DNA of 64,000 nucleotides from Reticulitermes lucifugus (taxonomy: Eukaryota; Arthropoda; Insecta; Blattodea; Rhinotermitidae): contig JAKCWW010000003.1 of assembly GCA_026260175.1 (NCBI GenBank), positions 160,060 through 224,059 of the forward strand, given 5' to 3'. Below the pieces are notes generated by a model. The model was not told the DNA's origin and ran no database searches. It saw nothing but the letters and a program-made list of their open reading frames with translations. Each line of letters opens with the position of its first letter. Position 1 is the first letter of the stretch. Shown here piece by piece: positions 10,166 to 22,924 of the stretch. Made by a program: the position numbers and the translations under genes.

Positions 10166-12542
10166 TGGTAATAAAGAGAAAAGTTTAAACTACTGCAGGA
10201 AAATTTATTTGAAATTCTCGTATATTGATCGCCAGAACTTTTCTGATATCTTCAATTATCTAAATTTGCTGTTTGTTTGAAACGGCAACTCTATGAACAT
10301 ACACAAACATGTTAAGTGTTAGTTTAATTTCGTACTTGTATATTTTAAGTAGGCTACTTCAGCTTACTGACATTACGGTCACATGTTTCTCCAAGTGACG
10401 TGAAAAGATTGTAACGAAATATTGTACTGACTGTAGTAGCGTTTTCTGGTCAACGCTTCTCTATGACGGTCCATTTCTCCTCCCGTAACAAACTGAAAGA
10501 CGGTACTGACAGCTCATTGACAAGAATTGTGCTTGAAAATGCCATACACTGCAAGTGAAACAAGATTTTACTGTATTGTCATCCTCATTTCGACGGCCGC
10601 ATTACAGCAAATCGCGGGCCGCGTAGTGAATGTCACTACTCGTATTAGGTAACCGAAAGGTTAATCGGATATGCTACCCGGTACGACCCGGTTGCTTGGA
10701 TACAGCTGGTATCGCCAAGGTTGACCTGTTGCCCTCTTCATGGATAAGGAGTCCGAGAGATAAGGATATGACGCAGTACGGCTTGGTAAATTTGCTCTTG
10801 GACTCCTCAGGAGACATAGGTAGAAACGTCTGGAATGTCTGTATGTCTTCGTCAATTGACACGGCCTGCTATCCCAGAAGCCCTGAATCTTTATCAGCTT
10901 TGCTGTGAAAACTGTATCTTGCAAGGAATAAGATTATCTGCTTATTCCGGCTTCGCCATATCTCCATCCAACTGTTTAACCGCACTGAGGATGACTTGGT
11001 TTCTCTGATCCTCTTCAGGTGAATGCCGATTATAGGTATAAATGGGCCAGGACAGATTCTTGACTGACCAAAGTCGCCAGAGGCCTTAGCCGATAGCAGG
11101 CCAGTCAAGGCTACCTTAAAAGGGCGGTCTTAAAATGCAATCTTCATGGATGCGACATCGTGCACTATGTCACATTACTACCAACGTCTCGGATGGATAT
11201 TCTGCATTCATATTCAGGACCTTTCTCCAAAACGTTGGTCAAATGGTACCAGACTAGAGGGCGTCGCATATTTAAGTTGTTTTCCTCAAATGCTACAGAA
11301 GCATGTTGGAGATGTAACCCTCGCATCCTTCTAAGTGCCTCAGCCCCAAGAAATATTTGTTTACGTATTGCGGTAATGTGGCGTATTGCACCGTTCATTC
11401 TGGTAGGTGGATACTAACATTTCGGATAAATATACTACCTTCATCTTCGCCGTTGCTGAGCAGGTCATGACTGATCCTTCCTGTACCAGTGGCTGTTGTC
11501 AGGGACTTCTTTAGAGTGTGCCCCTTTGTAGGGCCTGGCTTAAAAAGTGCCCAGCGTGGGGCTTTCCTTAAGGAGTGCCTCTTACAGGTCGTCCCTGATC
11601 CTGATAGTTTCTCGTGTTGTGACCTCCCATGCTCTCCGTTACCATTGGCCTACCTGTTCTAAATAAATAGGCCACTTCTAGACTTCGCGGACATCTACTG
11701 TAAAAATGAAGTCGGTATTATCCTGCCCAACCATTTTCTCAATCTACACGACTTCACAACACAACAAGCCAGAAGACCGCCCTGTGAACACGTACTGCTG
11801 TTGAAAACCTCATATCTTATGAGCTGGTTCTCTTTTACAGACAGAATCTTCTAACTTTTCGTGTTTGCCAAAATAAAATAAGACAGGAAGATTGCTTCAG
11901 ATCCTGAAACACCTGTTTGGACACATGGGAATAAAGCCAATTAAAATTACTCATACTGTATGCTCTTGTGATGGCATTTATCTACTGGTATGTGGAGCTC
12001 TTCTTGGGGTCAAACAGACATTGTTGACAGCCTAATATTGACGGGGGGGGGGTATTTGGCTCACTGTACTTAGAAGCATCGAGTAATAACGTAAGAATAA
12101 CATTCACTTCCAGCACTTCTTCGTATTTGGACGTCCCGGATTTAAATCTCAGGCCTGCCATCGGATATGCTGGCAGTTTTAATGGTTTTATTCAGTGCCT
12201 CCAGGCAATTGCATATATATTATTTTAAATTAAGCCATGACCACTTCTTTCCACGCTCATTTCAATTAATTATTTCCGAATTAATATACCATTGGACATT
12301 GCGTTTTATGGTATTCATAACATCATTAAAAGGGTCATTGAATAATAATAATAATGATAATAGCGTTCAACCAGAGTATCTTCAGTTTCTCCTTTTCACT
12401 GTTATGAGATTTAGGCTATTAATTCAAGGAAGATGGCTGGTCGGAATTTGTAGCACGTGTGGCTGTAACTGGAAGTGCATGACTTCTGTGTAGAACCTGG
12501 AGGTAAGAGACCATTTGCGAAATTTAGTTATACAAATTGCAC
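10166..12542. other. Unassigned; includes a more GC-balanced block 10600-11700
   Basis: 10600-11700 is less A/T-rich and has overlapping open frames on both strands (10630-11417), none recognised. It could be an old repeat with coding origin. 11490-11600 has loosely repeated AGTGTGCCCC/AGTGCCCAGC/AGTGCCTC strings. Confidence 0.4.
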
Positions 12543-13118
12543 CAGAAGGAATCTGCCATACCTCGGGACATCGTTCCCTGGGTTAATCTACATCGATATA
12601 GACAAACATACCTATATCCGAAGTTGAACGACTACGCACATAATGTTGTAAAAACGCGTAGCTTTCTTTCGGTTTCATGTACCGTACCTGTTTAATATGA
12701 TGCGTTATCCGTATACTGCGCAGGTCCTCCTTGAGCAGATAGCCAAGCCACACCATAAGCAGGCCAGTTCGTAATATATAAAGAACTCGGTACCGTAAGG
12801 ACGATTTCTATAAAACTAGTACGAGATTTTCTAGCCTATTTAATGTCATGCCACTCAAATGTTAATTATATGCTAAGTACAGGCGTTAAAATTACAGGAA
12901 CTATAAATCCTTAATCAAATAGTGTGAAATTTATAAATCCTTAGTCGCTTTAATATGTTTGTCAATCAATGAATGTATAAAAGTTGTCATTCTTTGAAAC
13001 TTATTCTGCCATTACCTCTCCGTGAGTGTTCAACTTCGGATGTAAGTATGTTTGGTTATATCGATGTAATTTAACCCAAGGAACGTTTTAGGGAAGTATG
13101 GCAGATTCCTCCTGTAAC
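12543..13118. mobile_element. TIR element (DNA-transposon derivative), family not recognised
   Basis: About 575 bp with inverted ends of about 95 bp: GAAGGAATCTGCCATACCTC.. at 12545 and its inverse ..GGCAGATTCCTCCTG at 13115. The arms also share CATCGATATAACCAAACATAC-type and ATCCGAAGTTGAAC strings. The inside shows no open frame. Target duplication not resolved. Confidence 0.7.
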
Positions 13119-15297
13119 AGACAGTAGATGGGAGTGTAATATGAAAAGTGGCCTTGTATAAAAAGGAACAGAATGCAGATGGTTAGGATAGAGTCGAGTG
13201 GTTGGGTGTGCACAGTAAAGAACTATCATGATGTATAAGAGGTGGAAAAATTCTCAAGGATTTGGGTTTGCAAGTGCCGTTTAGCACCATTTAAAACATA
13301 GTAGCTTCTATTTGTACCACGTACTTGAACATAAGAAAAATTCTACATTTTCCCACAAAGAGTATTTTTTTGTGTTTGTGGATTTCATGTGGTTCTTACA
13401 ATGAACAGTGACAATTTCCATAAGTCGCTTTGTCTGACAGTAATTGGAGACGGTGTATTTACTCCGTGGTATGAAATGAACTGTTAGAACATTTATATTA
13501 CTGTAATTATTTATACGTTTGACTTGTAATTTAATTGCCATTAAGAGGATGTCAAAGAAACGTAAATTATATTCCAGACTTACTTGCCTGTATAGAGTGA
13601 AATAATTGCAACTCTAATTTCTTCATGTGTCCCGAAGACTGACACAACGATATTTTGGCACTGTGGCCACTTCAACAGGCTACTCGATGTCGTAAACCAG
13701 AGGGCGACAGTGCAAACTTTTACCTTCGTCAAAACCTCAGATCTCACTAAGAATAATAAAACTTATTGGTATTGTTTTCATAAAAATTACTTTACGTTAT
13801 GTCAAGTAAACCTTTGAACCAATCTAAATTAAAGGAAGTGGCTTGGGAAAACTTGTGTGTCCAGGTGTTTATTTACCTGGATGGACAGTAAAAGCTGCTA
13901 CCTGCTGGCCGGACGCTCTTCTATTCAAGGTCGACCACTTGATAATTTAATTTAAAGCTAACAAGATTGCTGGATGAACGCGAAGGCATAAGAAACCGCC
14001 TGCCAGTTCATCTGATATGAATTACTGGTCGCATTAACATAAATTTCTGATTCCTTTTAGACGTGTTATCTCCTACAAAGACCATCGTCAATTAATTAAA
14101 AATAATTCAATTTGAAACGTTAAAGTATCTCAGACTTCTGTACAAGGTAAAGTTTTCCCTGTGCTTATTTAAGAACTACGTGAGAAAGAATGGGAGAATG
14201 GAGGCATAACTCCACATATTCTTAAACTTGACGCTGGATGGAGTTAACACCGCCATTTTGCCGCCTGAAAAAGATGTTCTAGTACACAAAGAATTTTCCT
14301 GTAAAGCTGACTTCATTTTTAAATTCCTTTATTCTTAGTTTTTCGAAAGGCATTACAACGAAGTACCTACGTGTTTATTTGTTTACTTTTTAAAAATATT
14401 TGTTGAGTCAATTTCTTGCCGCCTTTCCTTTTTCAAGGAAGAAAGTAGGCTTGTGACGTCATTTTCCTGCTTGTATATGTATGTGTGGATAGAAGATCCG
14501 TTTATACTTTTGAGCCATTTTATCGATTTTCTTGAAATTTTTTCTGAACGTTTTGCCATTGACACCCACCACAGAAACCTTAAATTTTCTCTTTTATTTC
14601 AATTTATGTTCTTATTTAATTACCGTGTTCATCTTCCTTTCATATTTTGCGGCCCTTGTAAGGGTCACAGTTTGCCATTAAGTTACACGGTTCTTTCTTC
14701 TTCTCTCGTGGCCCAAGCCTTCCTCTTTCCTTGCCTACATCACTGGTAATTTTTGCTGGCGGTTTTCTTTTCTACGCTCAAGAACGAGGCAATAAATTCC
14801 TCCGAAACTGTAGTGCCTACTTACCAGACTACGAGGCGTCACTTTTAAGAAGACGACAGTTTTCTTTACCATTACTTTTGTTGAGTGTACAGCCGTGTTT
14901 ACCGCTCTGATTGCTACGTCATCATCATTTTACCTTTCGCTCTGCTACTGTCAGTTCTTCCCATTTTTCGCCACAGAATCCCCAGAAGGGTAAACAGTTC
15001 CAAAGAAATGGGTATTGTGTATGTAGTGGTGACAACGAAACCTTTCTTAACAACAAAAGGGATGCAGTCAAGTCCATGTACGTAGGTGGGGTTGAAAAGA
15101 AAGGGTTGCAACCACAGCCCGTCAGTATCGTGAGAAAAAGTAGGATTCTGTGTTTGAGGGAACATTTTCTCACCACTTCCTAGCCGCTACATTTTCCGGG
15201 TACAGACATATCCACAGCAAAATTTTAAAATGAAAACACTGGTTCGGGGAGCCTAGATATCTGGGTCAGAACAAGACCAGGTTACTTGATGGGCGGT
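13119..15297. other. Unassigned A/T-rich DNA
   Basis: No supported feature. Frames at 14453-14749 and 14885-15183 have no recognisable domain. Confidence 0.5.
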
Positions 15298-15630
15298 AGC
15301 CGGGAGATGTGGTTGATATAGTTACTTGGCTGCGGTCTGAAAGCTCGACTAACAGTGGTTCGTTTTCAGACAGCGGCAATAAGGACGTTCTGTTCTCCAA
15401 AATGCCAAGACCGACCCTGGGGCCCACCCGGCCTCCTATTGGGATCGACCGTGGCGTCCACCTAGCTTCCTATTCAATTAGTAATGAAGAATCCTTCCTT
15501 CAGGGTAAAGCGGCCGGGGCGTGAAACACTACTCACCCCCATCTAGTGCCGAGGTTAAGAATGAGTGGAGCTATATTTTAAGTCCACCTTACGCGTTCAT
15601 GGCTTGCACAGGGACATGTTCATCTTTACG
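15298..15630 (+). mobile_element. SINE-1 (tRNA-derived)
   Basis: A degraded tRNA head (GGTTGATATAGTTACTTGGC), then GACCCTGGGGCCCACCCGGC, GGTAAAGCGGCCGGGGCGTG, ATCTAGTGCCGAGGTTAAGA and CGTTCATGGCTTGCACAGGG. All family blocks are present. There is a short internal duplication around CCTCCTATT/TTCCTATTC. Confidence 0.8.
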
Positions 15631-15644
15631 TGCCGGCGGACTGA

Positions 15645-15875
15645 GGAGTCAATGGTTTGATTATCGGCAGAGACAAGGGATTTTGTCTTTTGTAGAGCTT
15701 GTAGACCGACTGCTACCCACTCAGCCCCCTGTTCAGTGGAAACCGCATTCTCTTTCGCAAGGGATTAAGTGGTTTCGGTGGGCAAAGTCGAAGGAAAGAA
15801 ACTGTTTGGAAGAACTAGGTGTAGATGGGAGGATAGTATTAAACTTGATCTTGTATAAATAGGGCGGGGAAGTAT
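15645..15875 (+). mobile_element. SINE-1 fragment joined to LINE-A fragment
   Basis: 15645-15755 is the middle of SINE-1 (GGTTTGATTATCGGCAGAGA.., ..CTACCCACTCAGCCCCCTGT). 15785-15875 reads EGKKLFGRTRCRWEDSIKL, the LINE-A C-terminal block. The two make one open frame by chance, which a gene finder could mistake for a gene. Confidence 0.65.
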
Positions 15876-16089
15876 GGATTTGTTCTGTTACCTCGGGATA
15901 GTAAATAGTGGCGGTTTCTAATGGACATTCTAATGAAATTTCGGGTTTCATGAATAGAGGGGAAGTTTTTTGAAGTGTTCTTTTTATTTTAGTGTTAGTT
16001 TTTAATAGAAGTAATGGTCCCTTATCAGCACAACAGTAGTTTGTTGTATAATTGTATGTAAACATAATAATTGTAACAATCGATCTAGT

Positions 16090-16316
16090 ACATGTGTCGA
16101 CATATAGAGATCATTTTCAGACTATTGTAAAACGTAATGAGATTGTTGGTTGGCTATTTTACTTACGTGTCAGCCGTTGGTGATGCGGCATGTTTACACA
16201 CAATCCAGTAAACACGCCGCATCACCAACAGTTGTCATGTAAGTACAATAAACAAGCAATTACCACATTACGTTTTACAATAACCTGAAGATGACCTCTA
16301 CAGGTCGAAATATGTC
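16090..16316. mobile_element. Class A-like palindrome with hammerhead-like sequence in both arms
   Basis: Two inverted arms of about 105 bp meet at a ~10-bp spacer (ACACAATCCA near 16197-16207). The inner arms carry GTTGGTGATGCGGC and its inverse. The outer end of the right arm carries CTGAAGA (16285-16291), T, GACCT-CTAC-AGGTC (5-bp helix II) and GAAATATGT. The left arm has a more decayed inverse copy. Helix I complementarity is poor. Confidence 0.6.
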
Positions 16317-16997
16317 CTTTGCATCATTTATTGTTATTATTATGTCTACATATAATAATAGTAAAATGCAACAAAATATTGTTGTGGTAATATGGAACAT
16401 TACTTCTATTAAATACCACATCGTATAACACAACGGGATGGAAACAATAAATAAATTTTAGTTTCTCAAAACGGACAGACTTCCTTAGAATTGGTTAGAT
16501 TTAATGCGACTGTCCGGTATGGAGAGTGGCCGTGTTGACCAAAGAGAGCTATATTATTGGAGCGTGGGAGCGACTTCTTTCTTCCGCTGCACATCGCCTT
16601 GCACCTTGCACTTTGTTGATCTCTTCTCAGATGCTCTCATTTGTAATGCAGGAACTATGTACTGCGGAAGGATTACTTTGTGCATTGTTACCTACTACTT
16701 GAGAGGTCACCACTTTGAGTGGGACTACCAGTTACCTTCCCGGTCACATTCATTAAATAAGCAATAATAATGTTTAAAATCCAGTTTTCTACAGTACGTG
16801 ACACAGTGTACTCTAGTACTTATAATGACACCAACATTTCTGCGGAACCTGCCGTCTCCAACTTGTACCCTGAAGATGAGAGCCGTAACTTTTCACTAGA
16901 CCACACGGAGTCATCTTCCAGAAGTTCATCATTTTTCGCAGTAGGAAGCTAAACTTTCCCATATTTGTACTTGCGTCGACATATTAGAGCTGTAGAG

Positions 16998-17272
16998 CCG
17001 GTCGGAATATTTCAGTCAGTATGGTGACTGGACGACCCAGGCATTTCGTTCGATTGCTGATAGAAGCAAGAGATTCTTCTCTTCTCCAAAACGTCAAGAC
17101 CACCTCTGGGGCCTACCTGGCCCTCTACTCAGTGGTTACCGGAGACATTTTTCACGGGGCCTAAAGCTACCGCACTCATCTAAAATTAATGTCGAGGTTA
17201 ACAATGAATGGAGCAGTACTTCCACTCCACGCTGCTTCTTATGGCTTGCAGTGGAAAATTTCCCTATATCCG
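16998..17272 (+). mobile_element. SINE-1
   Basis: GCCGGTCGGAATATTTCAGT-CAGTATGGTGACTGG head, GACCACCTCTGGGGCCTACC, ATGTCGAGGTTAACAATGAA. About 275 bp, near full length. Confidence 0.75.
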
Positions 17273-17321
17273 GCCGGTGATATTCTGATTTTCTGACGTC
17301 AGGTATTCAGTTTTATATTCA

Positions 17322-17545
17322 AGCCGAGACACCGTGTAGTCTTGTACGTGGAGACCGATGTTTCGGACAAACACGCTCCCGTCATCTTCAAGGTTGAAGG
17401 ATTAGGTCAAAGCGAGACAGTTATGTGATTAGGACGAGGAAGTGCCTTGGTTATATACGCAGATAGTGTTCTGCCTTGAAGACACAGGCAACCTGGCAGT
17501 CCGAAACGTTAGTACCAGAATACATTGTTTTTCACACCTTGAATC
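17322..17545. repeat. Class B head-to-head pair (fold-back)
   Basis: The left arm in minus orientation has GACACCGTGTAGTC..CGATGTTTCGGAC..CATCTTCAAGGTT. The right arm in plus orientation has CCTTGAAGACACAGGCAA..CAGTCCGAAACGTTAGTACCAG. In both arms C3 of the hammerhead-like core has become T. The left arm still has GGT complementary to ACC for helix I. Confidence 0.6.
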
Positions 17546-19149
17546 TTTACCTCTGTAAGAACCTCAAAACGCACATTCTTACTGGATACATGCAGTTAGA
17601 ATCTCTCTTTCGATTTCACATTGCTTCAGTATAATGGTATTCGGGTCAGCGAGTTGGGTTGAACCCATGTTTACCTGTACAACCTTCGGACTGTTAGTAG
17701 AAATGGTTTTGGATATGGGGGTGGCGGAGAGATTGAGAACAAGTAGAGGGTGGATTGGGGTGTGTTAATGTAACAACGAAGGGTGTGATGGTGAGGGATG
17801 TTTATCAGGTCAAACCCGAGTTGTCCACCGTGGGATGGCGTCCAGTATGTTCTTCGAACGGTCAGACTTAACCGACTCAGCGACCTGTACAGATGTTGAT
17901 CAGTGTTAGAGTGATACATGAAAAGCGTTTCGTTGTGTGTTAATTACTTATACTACCTGTTTATTAATCACATTTTATGTGTCGAGTGCTAATGAGATCT
18001 TGATTGCATCACGTATTAATGAGATCCTGCGTGTATCGGACCGTATGTGATCTTCACTGCATCACATGTTAAGGAGATCCTATCTTTACTGTTTATCAAT
18101 GACTTCTTAACTGTGTGCTTTATCAAGTGAACATTTCGTGTGAAGTGTGATGGATGCGACTGTTTTCAAGCAAGAAGCATACTTCACAACCCGTTCAGTG
18201 TATGGTCGAGACGACAGTAATAATTACTCTAGTTTGAGTGTAGGTCTTCCTCGTCAAGCTGCAAATAACTGTAAGTTTTAATTTTATTGTTCTTAGCATT
18301 TATAGCTGAACCTCATAAACGACAAATATCTTTTGCTTAGATCTAGCGTCATATCATGTCATCCTGCGTATATGGTTTTACTTACCTCTTTGAATATTAA
18401 AATTAGCATAAATTGCCTATAATTTAAAATTTCTACCCCATAATGAGCACTTGGCATTTTCATTGTAAAAACAAATCTATTAATGTTGTTGGGGGAAAAC
18501 AGTCGCTGTTTACGGTGAGAATCACACGGAACACATAAACACACTGAGTGGTCGAAATGTTGAACTTCTTTCTGTTTACGTGGTTGAATATGCAGAGCCC
18601 GCTGAGCTCTACATGTTAGTCCCTGGGAATGATAGAAATATGTATATGTGTTTTGTGTCCTACTCACTGGCTTTCTCTTGTTCCTTCTTTAAAACTTCTT
18701 GACCAGATTCCCACTAAGGACTGTGGCTTCCAGTTAACTGGAACCAGATGTATCGATAATGTGATTCTGAGGGTAAATCTACTTGTTGTACACCGTGCAG
18801 ACGATATATAGAGGCCACTTGAATCACGAGAAGCATTTATCTCCAGCACTCTCGCTATATGGGTGAAGATTCAGCTTCATCAAGAACTGGATTTAAGGTT
18901 ATGTTCTGAGTGGGTGTGAGGTTTAGTGCTTTACTGCTGACAAATGCCACACAGCTGCTGGTGACCTCTGTGAAGGGGCGGTTTGCTCCTCCTTTATTTC
19001 ATAGCATATGACCCCCTACTGTAGCCCTATAGCCCTTAGGTACTACACGCTCTGCCCCCTTCCAGAAGCGCTAGCGGTCTAATCACAATTATCCGAAAAC
19101 CGGTGTTCTATAAATCAGCATAGATAATAAGTGTTAGAGTTGGAAGTAG
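17546..19149. other. Unassigned except for a weak tandem repeat at 18000
   Basis: No gene or known repeat family seen. Confidence 0.45.
18000..18135 (+). repeat. Degenerate tandem repeat (~35-40 bp)
   Basis: GAGATCTTGATTGCATCACG, GAGATCCTGCGTGTATCGGA, TGATCTTCACTGCATCACAT and GAGATCCTATCTTTACTG recur with ATTAATGA/GTTAAGGA spacers. Weak. Confidence 0.45.
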
Positions 19150-19330
19150 TGTAAGTTTGTGGGATGTGACGTTCTCACGGAGGTGACCATGAAGGTTGCT
19201 GTGTTTATCGTGTAGTGGTGGTTGTAGTAGTTTTAACAGTGTACCGACGTTTCAGAGAAAGCTGTTGCCTCCATAATCGTCCTAGATGACGACGGAGGTA
19301 ACAAGTTACTCCGAGACTGCAGTACACGTC
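19150..19330. repeat. Class B units, decayed
   Basis: GGGATGTGACGTTCTC at 19160 and TACCGACGTTTCAGAGAAAGCTGTTGCCTCCATAATCG at 19243-19281 are class B outer and core parts in minus orientation. GACGGAGGTAAC.. after 19289 may be a plus-strand remnant. Confidence 0.45.
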
Positions 19331-19431
19331 TACCACATCACGCGGCGCCGTATTACAGAGGGCGACATTTTAATATAAATTGTTTGGAATTCGTGTACCC
19401 TGACGTACTTGATTTGCTTTTCTAATGGCTC

Positions 19432-19676
19432 GACAGCCTTAGTGGGCCTGTGCCTCCTCTGTGAGGTTCCTTGTTCACGCTCAGACACAACACACTCGGT
19501 AGGACTCCTCTGGACGAGTGATCGGCCCGACGCAGAGACCTCTACCTGACAACACACAAAATACTCACAAGAGACAGACATCTATGCCTCCGGCGGGATT
19601 CGAACCCGCAATCCCAGCAAGCGAGCGGCCGTAGACCCACGCCATAGACTTTACGGCCACTAGGATCGGCTGATGA
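19432..19676 (-). mobile_element. SINE-2 (class II tRNA-like head)
   Basis: The minus strand starts AGCCGATCCTAGTGGCCGTA, with GCGGGTTCGAATCCCGCCGG as a perfect B-box, followed by a body with GAGGTCTCTGCGTCGGGCCG. The head looks like a tRNA with a long variable arm. Same family as 44127 and 55728. Confidence 0.78.
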
Positions 19677-21083
19677 AATTTACTTTTAATAATGTAGGCA
19701 GAAAATATTTCGTGGTTTGTGGAAGTAACCAAAATTAGGAAATAAATAAGTTTATTTCTGTTGAAAACCCTCCGAGTTTTTATTAATCTGTTTATTTCAT
19801 AAAAAGGCACGAAATTATCTCTTTATATAGCGTAATAGTTCTGACGCATCACTCTCGTTTAATTAATTAACTCGAAATACATAAGGTGTACCAAAATATT
19901 GTAATGGTTATAAAAATCATGCTGTTGTTTACCCCACAGACTTTGTTCTAAAGAGGTTTCGCCCAGGCCAAGAGTCATCGAGTGAACGGTCGAGATGCAC
20001 TTAGTAATTCTTGTGTATCTTCATGCAAAATGTCAGTTGTTTTTATCCGATTTTAAGAAAAACTGGAACACATCAAACAGGTTTAGTAAAACCCCTCAGT
20101 ACGAAATTTTGTAAGAATCCTTTCTGCGGATATCGTGTTGCGTTATGTGAATATGTAGTTCGAAAGAAATGAGCGATTTTAACAGACAGGATGCGAACGC
20201 GCCCAAAAATGCCAGTGTGGGGTACCATTATGTACCCTCAGAAAATATAATTTTTGTCTAAACTGCCTTTTTTCACTTGCCATTTTTTCTGCATTTGTCA
20301 TTATAATTTTTAAAATCTGCATTAGTTGATGTAGCGTTCTTAAGAAAGTTTCTATTGTAATCAATAAGAATTTTGCAGATAATAATAAAATTACTTAGGG
20401 CGTCTAGTACTTTATTATACGGCATACACCTTCCCTGTTATTTAATTTATAGCTATGACACCTCAGGCATTTACTTCTCTGTCTTATACATCGAACGTAT
20501 TGTAGGTTCCAAGAAAACAGGAGAGAATTTCTCACGTCGTCCGCTGATTGGATTACGATCAACACGACCAACCAACAAGGGAATCGCTACTAATATAATC
20601 AACCAATGAACGACTGTGAGTCAGTCAGTTTAGGTACGAAGTTTGGTTATTTCTTTACGCTGTTCCGTGAGGGTGTAAGGTTTTGTGTCTCCACGGAATG
20701 TGTGGTCAGTAATTCGATTTGTGACACGAGGTCGAGTCTGACGTGAAATACACTTGGGAGTCACCTAACGTTAGATGTCCCCGAGGTAAGCAACTAAGTT
20801 AATGAAGATATGTCTTGTACCCTACGTCCAGCCTCCTACCCACAAAACATCACTTTTCCTCTTGCCGTTGTGAAAGGTTCCAGACATTTTTATACACGTA
20901 GTGAACTCCCTTTATTTTCCCGTTCAGCTCGGTTACGATAACTTGTTCATAAATTCGCTTTTTATCGATATCAAAATACGTTTATCGCTCGCGAACAACA
21001 TATACAGCTGAGTTTATTTTAATTCATTTCTGTGGTTTGATGCAAATTTTCGAACAGTTTAGTTAATCGAAATCAGAAGTGCA
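19677..21083. other. Unassigned A/T-rich DNA
   Basis: Nothing recognisable on either strand. Confidence 0.5.
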
Positions 21084-21236
21084 TAAATGTAACAAAAATA
21101 TGGGAACCACCTCAAATTGTAGGTGCCAGAAGGGTGATATGAAGCAAGCTTATGCCAAGGACCCACAAATATTAGGCGCTGCCGTAAAAAATTTAGTCGT
21201 CTGGGCTGCTTGGCGCCCTGCATTTGTGCACCCGTG
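21084..21236 (+). mobile_element. Short TIR element, copy 1 (GTGCACAAAT family)
   Basis: Starts GTGCATAAATGTAAC and ends GCATTTGTGCACCC, with shared inner blocks GGTGCCAGAAG, GGACCCACAAATATTAGG and TTGGCGCCC. It is the same element as 63463-63634. The ends are inverted (GGGTGCACAAAT), which suggests a MITE. Confidence 0.65.
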
Positions 21237-22924
21237 ATTTAAATATTTATCATTTCTGTTCCTACCTCAGGAAACACACTTTATCTCCATAAAAACATTA
21301 ATCAGTTAATGTTGTTTACAGAAATAATTTCCGTTTAACGTGATCATCCTGCAAACACATAAAGCATACTGTGTTAGCAGGATGCAGAGTTTTGAAATCT
21401 TAAAGCAAATGGTCTGTGGAGTTACCGTTGTTTTTGAAAGGGCTAAAAAGCTAGCAGAAATTACGTCCGCATTATGTAAATGCGTAAAAAGTATCGGCAA
21501 TTTTAACGAAACTTCCTTCAGACTGGCAACTGTAACTAACTCACTAACTCAATGTTTGGAGTAATGTCTACCTTGAGAGCTTATAGTCGCCTAATTATTA
21601 AAAAAATTTTAGACTTTTATGGTATTATTTTCGTGTTCACAATAGACGTGCACTGGTTTCTATGCTGAGGCAAACAAATCGTGTCCAAAAAATTTCGCCT
21701 TTCGTCTTAATAAACCATCTTAACATTTTCTCACTTCCACCCTTAGGTATTAACAAATGGTCTCTTCTCTTCATTTTTCCAAAGGTAAATTCTAATCTTC
21801 TTTCTCATTTCTCCCATTCATACTACATGCTCTGGCAATCTCATCCTGCCTGTTCTGATCATTATTGCAATACTTGAGGAGGAATGTAAATCACGAGGCT
21901 CCTAATGACGCGGTTTTCTTCAGCCTCCTGTTACTTCCTCTCTGTTAGACCTAAATATGCTCTTACCTGTATGTATATGTATAGGCCTACATATTCCGTA
22001 AGTAATGTTTGTAAAGAAGGCCGACAAGGATATAGAAAGATGACATTAAGATGGATCTTATGTAGATGGGTTGTTAGTACCAGGGCTGGGTGTAAGTAGC
22101 GCAGAGTCGTGCCCAGTGTTGGCTTTGATATTAGAGATTTTGAGACTTCGTGTTTCAGTGCCAAATTGAGAGTAAGAATTTTTGTAAGCCTTCAAAGTAT
22201 GAAATTCATCTCAGTAGTGTAAGAAGATTCACAACTACCTGTCCATTACAAAAGCCATTACTGTTTGCTGTAAGACTCGGACGAAGCACACGAAGACACT
22301 GTGTAGACAACAGGCACAGATTTGCTATTTTAAAATAGACAGTAGCTCTACATACAGCAACCACAGTGTTTTAATAAATTAAATTCATGTTTTTTTTCTC
22401 TGGATGAAGTCTCTGCGTATCTTTTCAGCGAGCCGATTAATCCAAGTGCACATACTGCGTATATTGAGTCCAGCGGCCTCGTTGTGTTAGCTGCGCTGTT
22501 TGTTTTACAGATCTCTAATTGGCAGTTACAATTTATAAAATGCCTTTTGATTGGACCGCATCATGCATGCCTGTTTGCTGCCGGAACAGTGGTGTGGCTG
22601 CTGACTGTAAGAGCCAGCAAGCCCAAATTAAGTTCTGTTATCCGCGAGACGTTCAATTATCAACTTATAAAGAAGCCATCACGACACGAATTTAGCAGTG
22701 GCCACCGGTCATCCGGAAAGGAACGGCTGACACTGTGATTCTGCAAGAAGTCCAGAACTCAGAACCAAAGTGACATAAGTGTATTTCTTGAAAGGAAATA
22801 TATTCTCTTGGAAATATATTCATAGTGCAATAACAAAACTCTCGTTGTGCTTAATCAAGAACCACTTAATGAAGACGTATGGAAGAGGGCAGTTATAAAT
22901 CCACGTATTCATAATCTGTAAATT
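21237..22924. other. Unassigned DNA
   Basis: The frame at 22484-22738 is preceded by TTTTACAG, but its 84 residues match nothing I know and no donor pairs with it convincingly. Confidence 0.45.

Noticed and set aside
15521-15862. 113-codon open frame (+)
   Set aside because: It crosses from SINE-1 into a LINE-A fragment and is not a gene.
19590-19676. Possible tRNA gene (perfect B-box, long-variable-arm shape)
   Set aside because: The same head is followed by the same non-tRNA body at 44127 and 55728, so it is a SINE head, not a tRNA gene. The A-box and acceptor stem are also imperfect.
22484-22738. Possible exon preceded by TTTTACAG
   Set aside because: The peptide matches nothing known and no convincing donor or neighbouring exon was found.
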